NCBI GenBank assembly: GCA_963605115.1 | Contig: CAVCTM010000011.1 | Coordinates: forward strand, 1-32,067 | Direction of reading: 5' to 3' | DNA: 32,067 nt | From: SVKR01 sp963605115 | GTDB taxonomy: Bacteria > Bacillota > Clostridia > Oscillospirales > Oscillospiraceae | In this document: positions 16,784 to 23,005 of the stretch, piece by piece | Position numbering within the stretch: position 1 is the stretch's first letter | Layout: each line of letters opens with the position of its first letter | Notes under the pieces: generated by a model | What the model saw: the letters and a program-made list of their open reading frames with translations, nothing else | The model's database searches: none | Told to the model about the DNA's origin: nothing | Made by a program: the position numbers and the translations under genes

Positions 16784-18001
16784 TTACTTGGCGAGCGCCG
16801 CGGCGACCTCGCTCGGCAGCTCCATACGGAAGGAGAGCTCCCAGGCCTCCTTCAGATTTTCCTTGGTGGCGACGATGCAGGGGGTGTTGATGCGCTCCGG
16901 GCAGTCCTTGCCGGCAGCGCCGATCACGGCGGCGAGGGCGCAGGCGAGGCCGGACTCAAAGGAGCTCTGGGTGCCGCAGCCGGCGAAGGCGCCGTCCGTG
17001 GCCATGGAGTAGGCGCTGGCGTCCATCATGTCCGGACCGGTGCAGAGGACGTGGAAGCCGAGGGCGTTTGCGCCGTTGCCGAGCGCGATGCCGAGCTCGT
17101 CAAAGCCGCCCCAGATGCCGAGAATGTCGGGATAAGCCATAACGATGGCCTCGCCGACGGCGGTGCCGGTGTCGGGCGTGGCGCCCGTGGTGAAGGAGTC
17201 GATGACCTCAACGCCGGCGTCCTTCGCCGCGGCCTGCGCGCCGCGCAGGCGCTGGACGGTGCGGCTGTTCTCATCGGTGACGGAGGCGTCGATGTTGCAG
17301 ATGGCGTACTGCCCCATGCCGCCCTTTTCGATCATCAGGCGCATGCAGGTGTAGCTGATGGTGTAGTTGTCGGCGACGACGGTGCCGATGTAGTCGGTGC
17401 CGTGCTCGGTGCCGTCCACGGCGGCCTCATAGTAGACCACCTTGATGCCCGCATCGATCGCGGACTGGACGCAGGACTGCATCGCACCGGAGTCGAGGAC
17501 GTAGACGATCATCAGGTCCGGCTTCAGGGACACGGCGTTCTCCACGTTCGTGATCATGCTCTCCACGGCGAAGCCGGCGTCGGTGACGCTCAGGATCTCG
17601 ATGTTCAGCTTCTCGAACACGCTGGTGATGCCGGCGATGAACGCCTGGGACCAGTAGGAAGCGTTTTCATGCATGCAGATGACGGCGGTGAGGTTCTGGC
17701 TCTTTACGTTCTCCAGATCCTCGTCGGTCAGGATGTCCAGCAGGTCGGACACAGTCGCCCACTCGCTGTTGCTGTAGTTCAGGATGGTCTCGCCGTCCGG
17801 GATGAGCGGCTCGATGCCGAGGTCCGCCTTCGTAACGGTCGCGGCGGGGGCCGGAGTCTCCGTGCCGCCGGAGGGCTGTTCGGTGGCGGGGGCCTGGGTG
17901 GTATCCGGCTGCTTGGTCTCAGCCGGCTGGGTCGTTCCGCCGCAGGCGGCGAGTCCGAGCACCATTACAAGAGCAAGGGCGATGCACAGTACTTTTTTCA
18001 T
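16784..18001 (-). CDS. Sugar ABC importer substrate-binding lipoprotein
   Basis: A 405-residue lipoprotein: signal MKKVLCIALALVMVLG, lipobox LAAC with Cys20, a Thr/Pro/Gln-rich linker (about 23-55), then a periplasmic-binding-protein fold of the ribose type. It would capture the sugar outside the membrane for the adjacent importer. The ATG at 18001 follows GGAGG at 6 bp; an earlier in-frame ATG at 18019 sits upstream of that ribosome site and was not used. It is 69 bp downstream of the first PF09370 gene of the operon. Ligand cannot be read from the sequence. Confidence 0.93.
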   Translation of the reverse strand: MKKVLCIALALVMVLGLAACGGTTQPAETKQPDTTQAPATEQPSGGTETPAPAATVTKADLGIEPLIPDGETILNYSNSEWATVSDLLDILTDEDLENVKSQNLTAVICMHENASYWSQAFIAGITSVFEKLNIEILSVTDAGFAVESMITNVENAVSLKPDLMIVYVLDSGAMQSCVQSAIDAGIKVVYYEAAVDGTEHGTDYIGTVVADNYTISYTCMRLMIEKGGMGQYAICNIDASVTDENSRTVQRLRGAQAAAKDAGVEVIDSFTTGATPDTGTAVGEAIVMAYPDILGIWGGFDELGIALGNGANALGFHVLCTGPDMMDASAYSMATDGAFAGCGTQSSFESGLACALAAVIGAAGKDCPERINTPCIVATKENLKEAWELSFRMELPSEVAAALAK

Positions 18002-18070
18002 GATGTCCTCCAATTTCATTTTTTTGTTTTTTTGAATAACGGCTACCGCCTTCCACGGTGCGGGCCGGTA

Positions 18071-18985
18071 TTACCGGTTTGCGGTCTTGAACGCCTGCGC
18101 CGTTTCGATCAGCGCGTGCTCGATGGGGATGCGGTCCATGCCGGAGCCGGAGGTGAAGCCCTGGGCATTGCAGCGGCGATACATCTCCGCGGTGTCCGCC
18201 GGGGTGGCGAAGGGCCCGCCGTGACCGAGCAGGATGATGTCCGGGTTCTCCGCGCGCGCCGCGTCGAACATGGACTGAAGCCGCGCGCACGCCGCGTCGT
18301 AATCGAGCGCGAAGGCGTGGCCCACGAGTCCGCCCGCCGTGCCGCCGCAGTGGGGGGAGACGGCGTCCGCACCCGCGGCTGCCATCTTCGCCGCCTGCTC
18401 CGGGGTAAAGACGTAAACGATGGTGAAAATATCGCGCGCATGGCACAGGCGGATCATCTCCACCTCGCGGTCGAAGCCGACGCCCGCGGCTTCCTTGGCG
18501 CGGCAGCTTTCAAACATCTGCCGCTCGCCCGCCACGCGCAGCGCGCCGAAGCCGTCCGCCGCCACGTCCTTCGCCGCGTTCGCGACAAATTCGGGGCTGT
18601 CCGCTTCGCCGGCGCTCAGAAAATTCACGATGCCGGAAAAACCGAGGTCCATAAACGAGTCGATGAGCTCGTTCAAGTCGCCGTCCGCCGGAAACTGACC
18701 GACGTCCACGCCGGCGAGCAGGGGGATGGACTCCGTCGCCGCGAACTGCTCGCGGAACATTTCCTTCACGATCTCGTTCGTGGGTCGCTCCGGCGCGGCG
18801 ATGCTGGGCAGACCGCGCTGGCGCATCAGACCGGTGTGCAGTATCATGATGAGGTCCGCGCCGCCCATCTCGGCGGCCTTGGCGTTCAGACCGCTGCCGG
18901 TCGCCGCGACGAGAAGGGCTCTGCCCTGCTCCATCTGGCTGCGCAGCCGCTCCAGAATTCCCGCGCGCGTGCTCTGCTTTCCCAT
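18071..18985 (-). CDS. PF09370-type TIM-barrel protein, copy c
   Basis: A 304-residue PF09370 protein and first gene of the nine-gene operon. It keeps TGSGLNAKAAEMGGAD (29-44), AGVD (91-94), LGFSG (114-118), H212-CGGTAGG, GHGGP (254-258) and MDRIP (283-287). Compared with copies a and b it has about 27 extra residues near 130-165, around GEADSPEFVANAAKD and VAGERQMFESC, so its substrate pocket may differ. ATG at 18985 with a modest AAAGGCGG ribosome site. Being first, next to the importer binding protein, it may act on the incoming or first-formed intermediate. Its reaction is unknown. Confidence 0.87.
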   Translation of the reverse strand: MGKQSTRAGILERLRSQMEQGRALLVAATGSGLNAKAAEMGGADLIMILHTGLMRQRGLPSIAAPERPTNEIVKEMFREQFAATESIPLLAGVDVGQFPADGDLNELIDSFMDLGFSGIVNFLSAGEADSPEFVANAAKDVAADGFGALRVAGERQMFESCRAKEAAGVGFDREVEMIRLCHARDIFTIVYVFTPEQAAKMAAAGADAVSPHCGGTAGGLVGHAFALDYDAACARLQSMFDAARAENPDIILLGHGGPFATPADTAEMYRRCNAQGFTSGSGMDRIPIEHALIETAQAFKTANR

Positions 18986-19035
18986 CCCTTTTTCCGCCTT
19001 TCGTGCAAAAATCCTAACTTTTTGACTCTAAACAC

Positions 19036-19064
19036 AGTATAAAGCAAGAAAATCACCAAAACAA
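19036..19064 (-). promoter_or_regulatory. Candidate promoter of the nine-gene operon
   Basis: On the minus strand, -35 TTGTTT (19059-19064), a 17-bp spacer and -10 TATACT (19036-19041). Transcription would begin near 19029, giving a leader of about 44 nt before the ATG at 18985. Confidence 0.6.
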
Positions 19065-19075
19065 TTTTCAATTGT
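19061..19075. promoter_or_regulatory. Inverted repeat over the operon -35 element
   Basis: A perfect ACAATT-TTC-AATTGT repeat overlaps the -35 hexamer, a position suited to repression. A bound TetR or SorC protein could use it. No second copy was seen. Confidence 0.4.
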
Positions 19076-19115
19076 GCGCGCCGCGTTTATTCTTCCCTGA
19101 ACGGCGCGGCGCAAA

Positions 19116-19137
19116 GTGTTGAGCCGGAACAGAACAC
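19116..19137. promoter_or_regulatory. Candidate SorC operator, site 2
   Basis: GTGTT-N12-AACAC has the same outer half-sites and spacing as site 1 at 8461-8482. It lies about 97 bp upstream of the predicted start of the operon. Flanking bases extend the palindrome to AAGTGTT/AACACTT (19114-19120, 19133-19139). Confidence 0.55.
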
Positions 19138-19151
19138 TTCCCTGTGAAAAT

Positions 19152-19200
19152 AAAAACAGTCCTGCCCCCCGCTTTTTTCAAGCGGTGCGGCAGGACTTTT
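19152..19200 (-). terminator. Terminator of the TetR gene
   Basis: AGTCCTGCC (19158-19166) pairs with GGCAGGACT (19189-19197), with an inner CCGCTT/AAGCGG stem. On the minus strand it is followed by GTTTTTA (A-run 19152-19156); TTTT also follows on the plus strand, so it may work both ways. It isolates tetR from the catabolic operon. Confidence 0.8.
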
Positions 19201-19218
19201 CCCCCTTCGGCGCGGGAC

Positions 19219-19821
19219 TCAGGACAGATTCATCAGCCCGCGGAACAGCGCCTTATACACGATCCCGGCGACCTCCTCCGGGGAGTCGCGGAAATCGTTC
19301 CTCATCCAGTTTTCAAACAGATTCATCACGCCGCCGGCATGGAACGCGCAGGAGAGGTCCCACTGATCCTCCGGCACGCGCTTGTCGATCTCCAGCATGG
19401 TGCAGACGCTGCGCTTGATGTTCGCGGTATACTTCTGGCGGAAGTGGACGGACTCCGAGCCGGTGAGCAGCGCGCGGAAGATGCGCTTATTCTCCAGAAT
19501 GTAGCCCAGCATCTGGGCGTAGGACTCCACATAGGTGTCCACGGAGGGCTTGCGCTTGAGCGCTTCGAGGATCGTCGCGGCGTTCAGCGTCATCACGCCG
19601 GAGAGAAACTCGTCCTCCACGCTCTCCAGAAGCCGGAAGATGTCCTCAAAATAGAGGTAGAAGGTCCCGCGCGAAACGTGGCTCGCGCCGGTGATCTCGC
19701 TGACGGAGATCTTGGAGAGCGGCTTTTGCAGATAAAGGTCGATGAACGCATCCCGGATAAGCTGCCGCGTGGCGGCGGTCTGCGGCCGCTTCTGCTCGTG
19801 TTCCTGCCTCTGATATGTCAT
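19219..19821 (-). CDS. TetR/AcrR-family transcriptional regulator
   Basis: A 200-residue regulator. The N-terminal helix-turn-helix (about 17-65) reads ISVSEITGASHVSRGTFYLYF, the hallmark of TetR proteins. The remaining helices would form the ligand and dimer domain. ATG at 19821 follows AAAGGGG; the longer reading to 19914 runs through the promoter and was rejected. It is upstream of the catabolic operon in the same direction but has its own promoter and terminator. It could control itself, the operon or a distant gene. The ligand is unknown. Confidence 0.9.
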   Translation of the reverse strand: MTYQRQEHEQKRPQTAATRQLIRDAFIDLYLQKPLSKISVSEITGASHVSRGTFYLYFEDIFRLLESVEDEFLSGVMTLNAATILEALKRKPSVDTYVESYAQMLGYILENKRIFRALLTGSESVHFRQKYTANIKRSVCTMLEIDKRVPEDQWDLSCAFHAGGVMNLFENWMRNDFRDSPEEVAGIVYKALFRGLMNLS

Positions 19822-19846
19822 AGCCTGCGCCCCTTTTCCTGTGAAG

Positions 19847-19886
19847 ATCGGATACCATCGGTTGACAAAATATATTATATCCGATG
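19847..19886. promoter_or_regulatory. Possible TetR self-operator
   Basis: ATCGGATA (19847-19854) and TATCCGAT (19878-19885) form an 8-bp inverted repeat. A second ATCGG lies at 19857-19861, exactly 10 bp from the first. The set covers the -10 and start region of tetR, as expected for autoregulation. Confidence 0.45.
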
Positions 19887-19901
19887 CGCCCGGAATTGCA
19901 A
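19874..19901 (-). promoter_or_regulatory. Promoter of the TetR gene
   Basis: On the minus strand, -35 TTGCAA (19896-19901), a 16-bp spacer and -10 TATAAT (19874-19879), about 50 bp before the start codon. Confidence 0.6.
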
Positions 19902-19927
19902 GCCCAAGCACCAAGATTCCGGTGCAG

Positions 19928-19976
19928 AAAAAAGAGGAAAAGCGCAGAGACCGGCTTCCGGTCTCTGCGCTTTTCC
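19928..19976 (-). terminator. Terminator of the four-helix-bundle gene
   Basis: A perfect 19-bp stem (19936-19954 with 19958-19976) with a 3-nt loop, followed on the minus strand by CTC and six T (A-run 19928-19933). Confidence 0.85.
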
Positions 19977-19982
19977 CGATTT

Positions 19983-20333
19983 TTATGTGTTACCCTTTGC
20001 GGTGTTGATAGATGCGACAAGCATAACGCGGATGCCTGCGCACGCGGAATCAAGGGATTTATATTCCGATTCGGAGATATAATTTGTTTTATAAAGCAAT
20101 TCGAGCCAATAGCCGGTTTCGTTTGCCTCCTTGAGCGCGATCTGAAGCTTCGCAATAAAGTCCGCTTTTCCGTGAGCATACTGCGCCTCTCGGATATTTG
20201 CGCCGATAGAGGTGCCGCTTCTGCCGATTTGGTTGGAGATGATAGACTCTTTCTTTTCCTTCAGATGTTTGACGAGCCCGATAATGGAAACGGCGAAATC
20301 CATGGATTGTGTCCGCAGCTTGCTCTCCGACAT
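19983..20333 (-). CDS. Four-helix-bundle protein (S23 / 23S rRNA IVS-type)
   Basis: A 116-residue, all-helical protein of the S23/IVP family. Family marks include MDFAVSIIGLVKHLKEK, IGRSGTSIGANIREAQYAHG (36-55) and FIAKLQIALKEANETGYWLELL (59-80). Such proteins are encoded inside intervening sequences of bacterial 23S rRNA genes and resemble the Avd accessory protein of diversity-generating retroelements. Here no 23S rRNA surrounds it. Instead its 5' side is a hairpin array followed by a tRNA 3' end. ATG at 20333 follows a G-rich run (GGGGGGTG). It ends in a strong terminator. The codons are more AT-rich than those of the neighbours. It may be part of a small mobile element; function unknown. 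Confidence 0.85.
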   Translation of the reverse strand: MSESKLRTQSMDFAVSIIGLVKHLKEKKESIISNQIGRSGTSIGANIREAQYAHGKADFIAKLQIALKEANETGYWLELLYKTNYISESEYKSLDSACAGIRVMLVASINTAKGNT

Positions 20334-20360
20334 GGTGTCACCCCCCGACTTTTTGATTCA

Positions 20361-20520
20361 GTGAAGTTTGGGCTTCGCCCAAGTGAAGTAGTGGCTGGCG
20401 CCGCGGCGAAGTTTCGTGCTTCGCACGGAGTGAAGTTAAGTGTGCCACTCACGCCCGCAGGCACTTCACTGCGAAGCAACTTCACTCTGCGAAGCAGTAC
20501 TTCACGTGCCGCAAGGCACA
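20361..20520. repeat. Array of short hairpins separated by GTGAAGT
   Basis: Short inverted repeats, each introduced by GTGAAGT or CGAAGT, follow one another: TTGGGC-TTC-GCCCAA (20368-20382), a GGC/GCC unit near 20392, CGTGC-TTC-GCACG near 20410, then units with ACTTCAC and GCGAAGC through 20510. The pattern is not CRISPR: units are palindromic and spacers absent. I recall similar dispersed arrays in Clostridia genomes. It lies in the 5' region of the four-helix-bundle gene, and no convincing gene was seen between 20334 and 20735. Confidence 0.6.
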
Positions 20521-20527
20521 CTTAGTT

Positions 20528-20568
20528 CGAAAAAGCTCTTTTGTCCTGCGGACAAAAGGGCTTTTTCG
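20528..20568 (-). terminator. Terminator directly after tRNA 3' end
   Basis: A 19-bp stem with one G-T pair (20528-20546 with 20550-20568, loop TGC) has A-run/T-run bases at its foot. On the minus strand it follows the CCA end of the tRNA fragment without a gap. Confidence 0.65.
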
Positions 20569-20596
20569 TGGTGCTCCAGCGGGGATTCGAACCCCG
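20569..20596 (-). pseudogene. tRNA 3' end fragment (T-arm, acceptor 3' strand, CCA)
   Basis: On the minus strand: CGGGG-TTCGAAT-CCCCG (a T-arm with 5-bp stem and 7-nt loop), then CTGGAGC and ACCA. A complete tRNA would need GCTCCAG at its 5' end about 45-50 bases upstream. None is present; the sequence there is hairpin-rich repeat (20597-20690) with a second, inverted TCGAACCCCGG. It is either a broken tRNA gene or an attachment-site remnant. Confidence 0.6.
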
Positions 20597-20695
20597 GCGA
20601 AGACAGTTGCCTTCGGCAGCCGCTTCGCGCTTATCCGCTTCGCTCAAAAAACGCTTCGCGTTTTGGTGTCCGGGGTTCGATGCAGCCGATAAACG

Positions 20696-20734
20696 AAATA
20701 AGGTCCGGCTGCCATTGGCAGCCGGACCTTATTT
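20696..20734 (-). terminator. Terminator of the lipoprotein operon
   Basis: A perfect 18-bp stem (20696-20713 with 20717-20734) and loop ATT. Its AAATAAGG/CCTTATTT foot can act in both directions. It starts 2 bp after the stop codon at 20736. Confidence 0.75.
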
Positions 20735-20735
20735 G

Positions 20736-20843
20736 TCATAGGGTGGCAGTGTCGATTTTCACACACTCCAAAAACTTCAATGTCTCTTCCTCCGTAAGCA
20801 AGCTTGGTCCAGCGTTTAACAGCGCCGATATATCAAGTTTCAT
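20736..20843 (-). CDS. Possible 35-residue protein coupled to the lipoprotein gene
   Basis: A short reading frame starts with an ATG that overlaps the stop of the lipoprotein gene (ATG at 20843, upstream stop at 20833). GGAG lies 4 bp before it. The product begins MKLDISALLNAGPSLLTEEE and is amphipathic, with no signal or membrane segment. Base use is more AT-rich than in the upstream gene. The stop is 2 bp from a strong terminator, which fits a true last gene of the operon. I do not recognise it. It could instead be chance coding in a 3' untranslated region. Confidence 0.4.
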   Translation of the reverse strand: MKLDISALLNAGPSLLTEEETLKFLECVKIDTATL

Positions 20844-22884
20844 ATTTCTCCGCCATATACACGCTCGCGCGCGACTGGATGAGCGCCGCGGCTTCTTCGG
20901 CGGTCTTGTCGCCGGAGAGGAAGCTCTGCCCTCCGGCGTAGATGATGTCGTAGAGCGGGGCGTCGGCGTAGCTCTGGGCGGCGGTGATGTCGCGGAGGAG
21001 GGCGTCCAGCGCGGCGGTCTGGGTCTCGTCCAGCCGGCGGGCGGTCTGGCGCTCAAAGGCGGCATAGAGCACCGGGAAGGGCGCGTAAACATCCTCCAGT
21101 CCCGCGAGCTGCGCCGAGAGCGTGAGCGCGCCGCGCACCGCCTCCCACGCGCCGGTTTTTTCGGCGCTGTGGGTGGGAATGGCGTAACATGCGCCGTAGG
21201 GCAGGTAATAATGCCCGCCGCCCGCACCGACCGGGTAGCCGACGTAGACGAGCGGCTCGCCGTAGCGCGTGAACTGGCTCTGGACGACCCGCGCGTTTTG
21301 CAGCAGCTGCGGCACGAGCATCACCTCCGACGCCGCCGGAAGCTCCGTCGGCATCCCGTCGTTTCCGAACGCGCCAGCCCACTCCAGCAGCGCGGCGAAG
21401 TCGCCGTCATCGAAGCGGCAGGACGCCGCGGCGCGGTCCGTGAATGCCTCCGCGCTCAGCACAGCGAGGAAATGGAGCAGGTTCTCCCGCGTCATGGCGA
21501 TCCCGTCCGGCGCGAGCGCGAACTCATAATCGCGCGCGGCAAAGAGCGCCTCCAGCTCCGCCGCCGACCAGCGCCGGCGTCCCGCCGCGTCCGAGGCGCG
21601 CATCGCGACCGTGTTGATCTCCACCTTTGACCAGAGCTCGTGCAGCTCCCCATGCCGCTCCAGCGCCGGGAGCAATCCCGGCAGGAAGCTTTCCCGCCCA
21701 AGCTCCGCGTCGGCGTCGAGATAGGGATAGAGGTCCTCGAAATACTTCGAGCTTGTGTCGAGCACGAGGTCGTCCGTCTCGTCGCTGAAAAGCTGATGCG
21801 TAAACACGACGAGGTCCGGCGAATTTGCGCCGCTCAGCTCCGCGCGGAGGCGGGGCAGGTCGGTCGCCTTATATAACTCGCAGTCATAATAATATTCGCC
21901 GTCCGCGGCGTTCAGCTGCTCAAAGCGGCTCTGCAAGCCGCCCGTGCCGAGCAGCGCGACGCGGACCGTGCTGCGCCCGCCCTGCACGCGCTCCGCGAGG
22001 TGGGCGAGGCGAAGCCCGTCGCTGCCCGCGACGGTGTAGGCGTAAGCGCTTTCACCGAGGCGGCAGAGGTAAGTACAATTCCCCGGCGCGATCTGGGCTT
22101 CAGTCCAGTGGAAGACCGGCTCGCAGGACTCACCGAAGCGCAGCTCAAAAAAGTCCGCGCCGTCGTTCGCTATGTATTCGCCGTTGAGCCCCTGCGCGAC
22201 GGTCCAGCTGCCGAGCCCGACGCCGAGCGGGTCCGCGCCCGCCGCCTCCAGCTCCGCGCCGGAGGGCAGAAGCACGAAGTGCCCCGCCGCGGCGGGGATG
22301 TCCTGCCACGCGAGCACGGGTCCCTCCGCCGTCGGCGAGACGGATTCGACGAGGCAGCCGTCGGACATTGAAACAAACGAAATAAGCGCGCCATCCCGGT
22401 CCGTGAGGGCGTAATAGTTCCCCGCCCAGACGACGAAGCCGCCGTCGAACACCGCGAGCCCCTCCGCGCGCTCGGCGGGAAAGCCTTGCAGCGTGATCTC
22501 GCGCAAAAACGCGCCGTCCGCGCCGTATTCGCGGACGGTAAACACCGCCGTGAGCACGAAAAAGCCGTCCTCGCCCGCCGCAACGCCGCAGATCGCCGCC
22601 TCGCCCGCGTCCAGCAGCCGCATCTCGCCGAGCGCGGGCGCGCTGTCCAGCGACCAAGCCGCAAGCCCCAACACCGGCGCGCCGCCGTCGTCGCCCGCGA
22701 TGACGAGCGCATCCCCGACGCGCACGACCCCCACCAGCTCCGCCGGAGCCGGCAGCGGGTAGACCGTCTCGGTCCGCACCGCCATAGACGCCGTTGCCAC
22801 CGGCGTCTCCGCGGGCGCAGTCTCTACCCCGCAGCCGCTCAGCAGCAGCGCGAGCGCAAGGGTGAGTGTGAGCAGTTTTTTCAT
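20833..22884 (-). CDS. Lipoprotein: propeller-like N-terminus plus solute-binding C-terminus
   Basis: A 683-residue surface lipoprotein with lipobox LSGC (Cys18). An N-terminal region (about 35-290) of repeated short strands, such as VVRVGDALVIAGDDGG, GVAAGEDGFFVLTAVF and LAVFDGGFVVWAG, suggests a beta-propeller. The C-terminal half (about 300-683) resembles an ABC solute-binding protein, ending in FLSGDKTAEEAAALIQSRAS. ATG at 22884 follows AAGGAGGTG; an upstream GTG overlaps that site and was not used. It is last but one in an operon with the 331- and 203-residue exported proteins. It is a paralogue of the 738-residue protein at 24890-27106. No permease or ATPase lies nearby, so a sensing or binding role is likelier than transport. 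Confidence 0.85.
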   Translation of the reverse strand: MKKLLTLTLALALLLSGCGVETAPAETPVATASMAVRTETVYPLPAPAELVGVVRVGDALVIAGDDGGAPVLGLAAWSLDSAPALGEMRLLDAGEAAICGVAAGEDGFFVLTAVFTVREYGADGAFLREITLQGFPAERAEGLAVFDGGFVVWAGNYYALTDRDGALISFVSMSDGCLVESVSPTAEGPVLAWQDIPAAAGHFVLLPSGAELEAAGADPLGVGLGSWTVAQGLNGEYIANDGADFFELRFGESCEPVFHWTEAQIAPGNCTYLCRLGESAYAYTVAGSDGLRLAHLAERVQGGRSTVRVALLGTGGLQSRFEQLNAADGEYYYDCELYKATDLPRLRAELSGANSPDLVVFTHQLFSDETDDLVLDTSSKYFEDLYPYLDADAELGRESFLPGLLPALERHGELHELWSKVEINTVAMRASDAAGRRRWSAAELEALFAARDYEFALAPDGIAMTRENLLHFLAVLSAEAFTDRAAASCRFDDGDFAALLEWAGAFGNDGMPTELPAASEVMLVPQLLQNARVVQSQFTRYGEPLVYVGYPVGAGGGHYYLPYGACYAIPTHSAEKTGAWEAVRGALTLSAQLAGLEDVYAPFPVLYAAFERQTARRLDETQTAALDALLRDITAAQSYADAPLYDIIYAGGQSFLSGDKTAEEAAALIQSRASVYMAEKYET

Positions 22885-22916
22885 GGTTGTCACCTCCTTC
22901 GACGCAGTTGGTATGC

Positions 22917-22966
22917 CCCTTGGCTCTCCCTCTGGGAGAGCTGTCGCCGCAGGCGACTGAGAGGGT
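22917..22966. repeat. Dispersed palindromic (REP-like) repeat
   Basis: Two perfect hairpins in a row, GCTCTCCC-TCT-GGGAGAGC and GTCGCC-GCA-GGCGAC, enclosed by a CCCT/AGGG foot. They could fold as a three-way junction. I recall this element as common between genes in Oscillospirales. It lies between the 331- and 683-residue lipoprotein genes. Confidence 0.55.
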
Positions 22967-23005
22967 CTCTCCCGGCCTCAGCTGCACGTTCTGGCGGTTT
23001 GAGAC

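Noticed and set aside
10998..19042. Several plus-strand frames of 500-750 codons opposite the catabolic operon
   Set aside because: Each is the complement of a recognised minus-strand gene, with no ribosome site and biased composition.
20361..20520. CRISPR array
   Set aside because: Units are palindromes of unequal length with no unique spacers, and no cas genes are present.
20541..20741. Small plus-strand protein containing GFEPRRRQ
   Set aside because: It is the translation of the tRNA T-arm and hairpin repeat. Its familiar look comes from repeated RNA sequence, not from a protein family.
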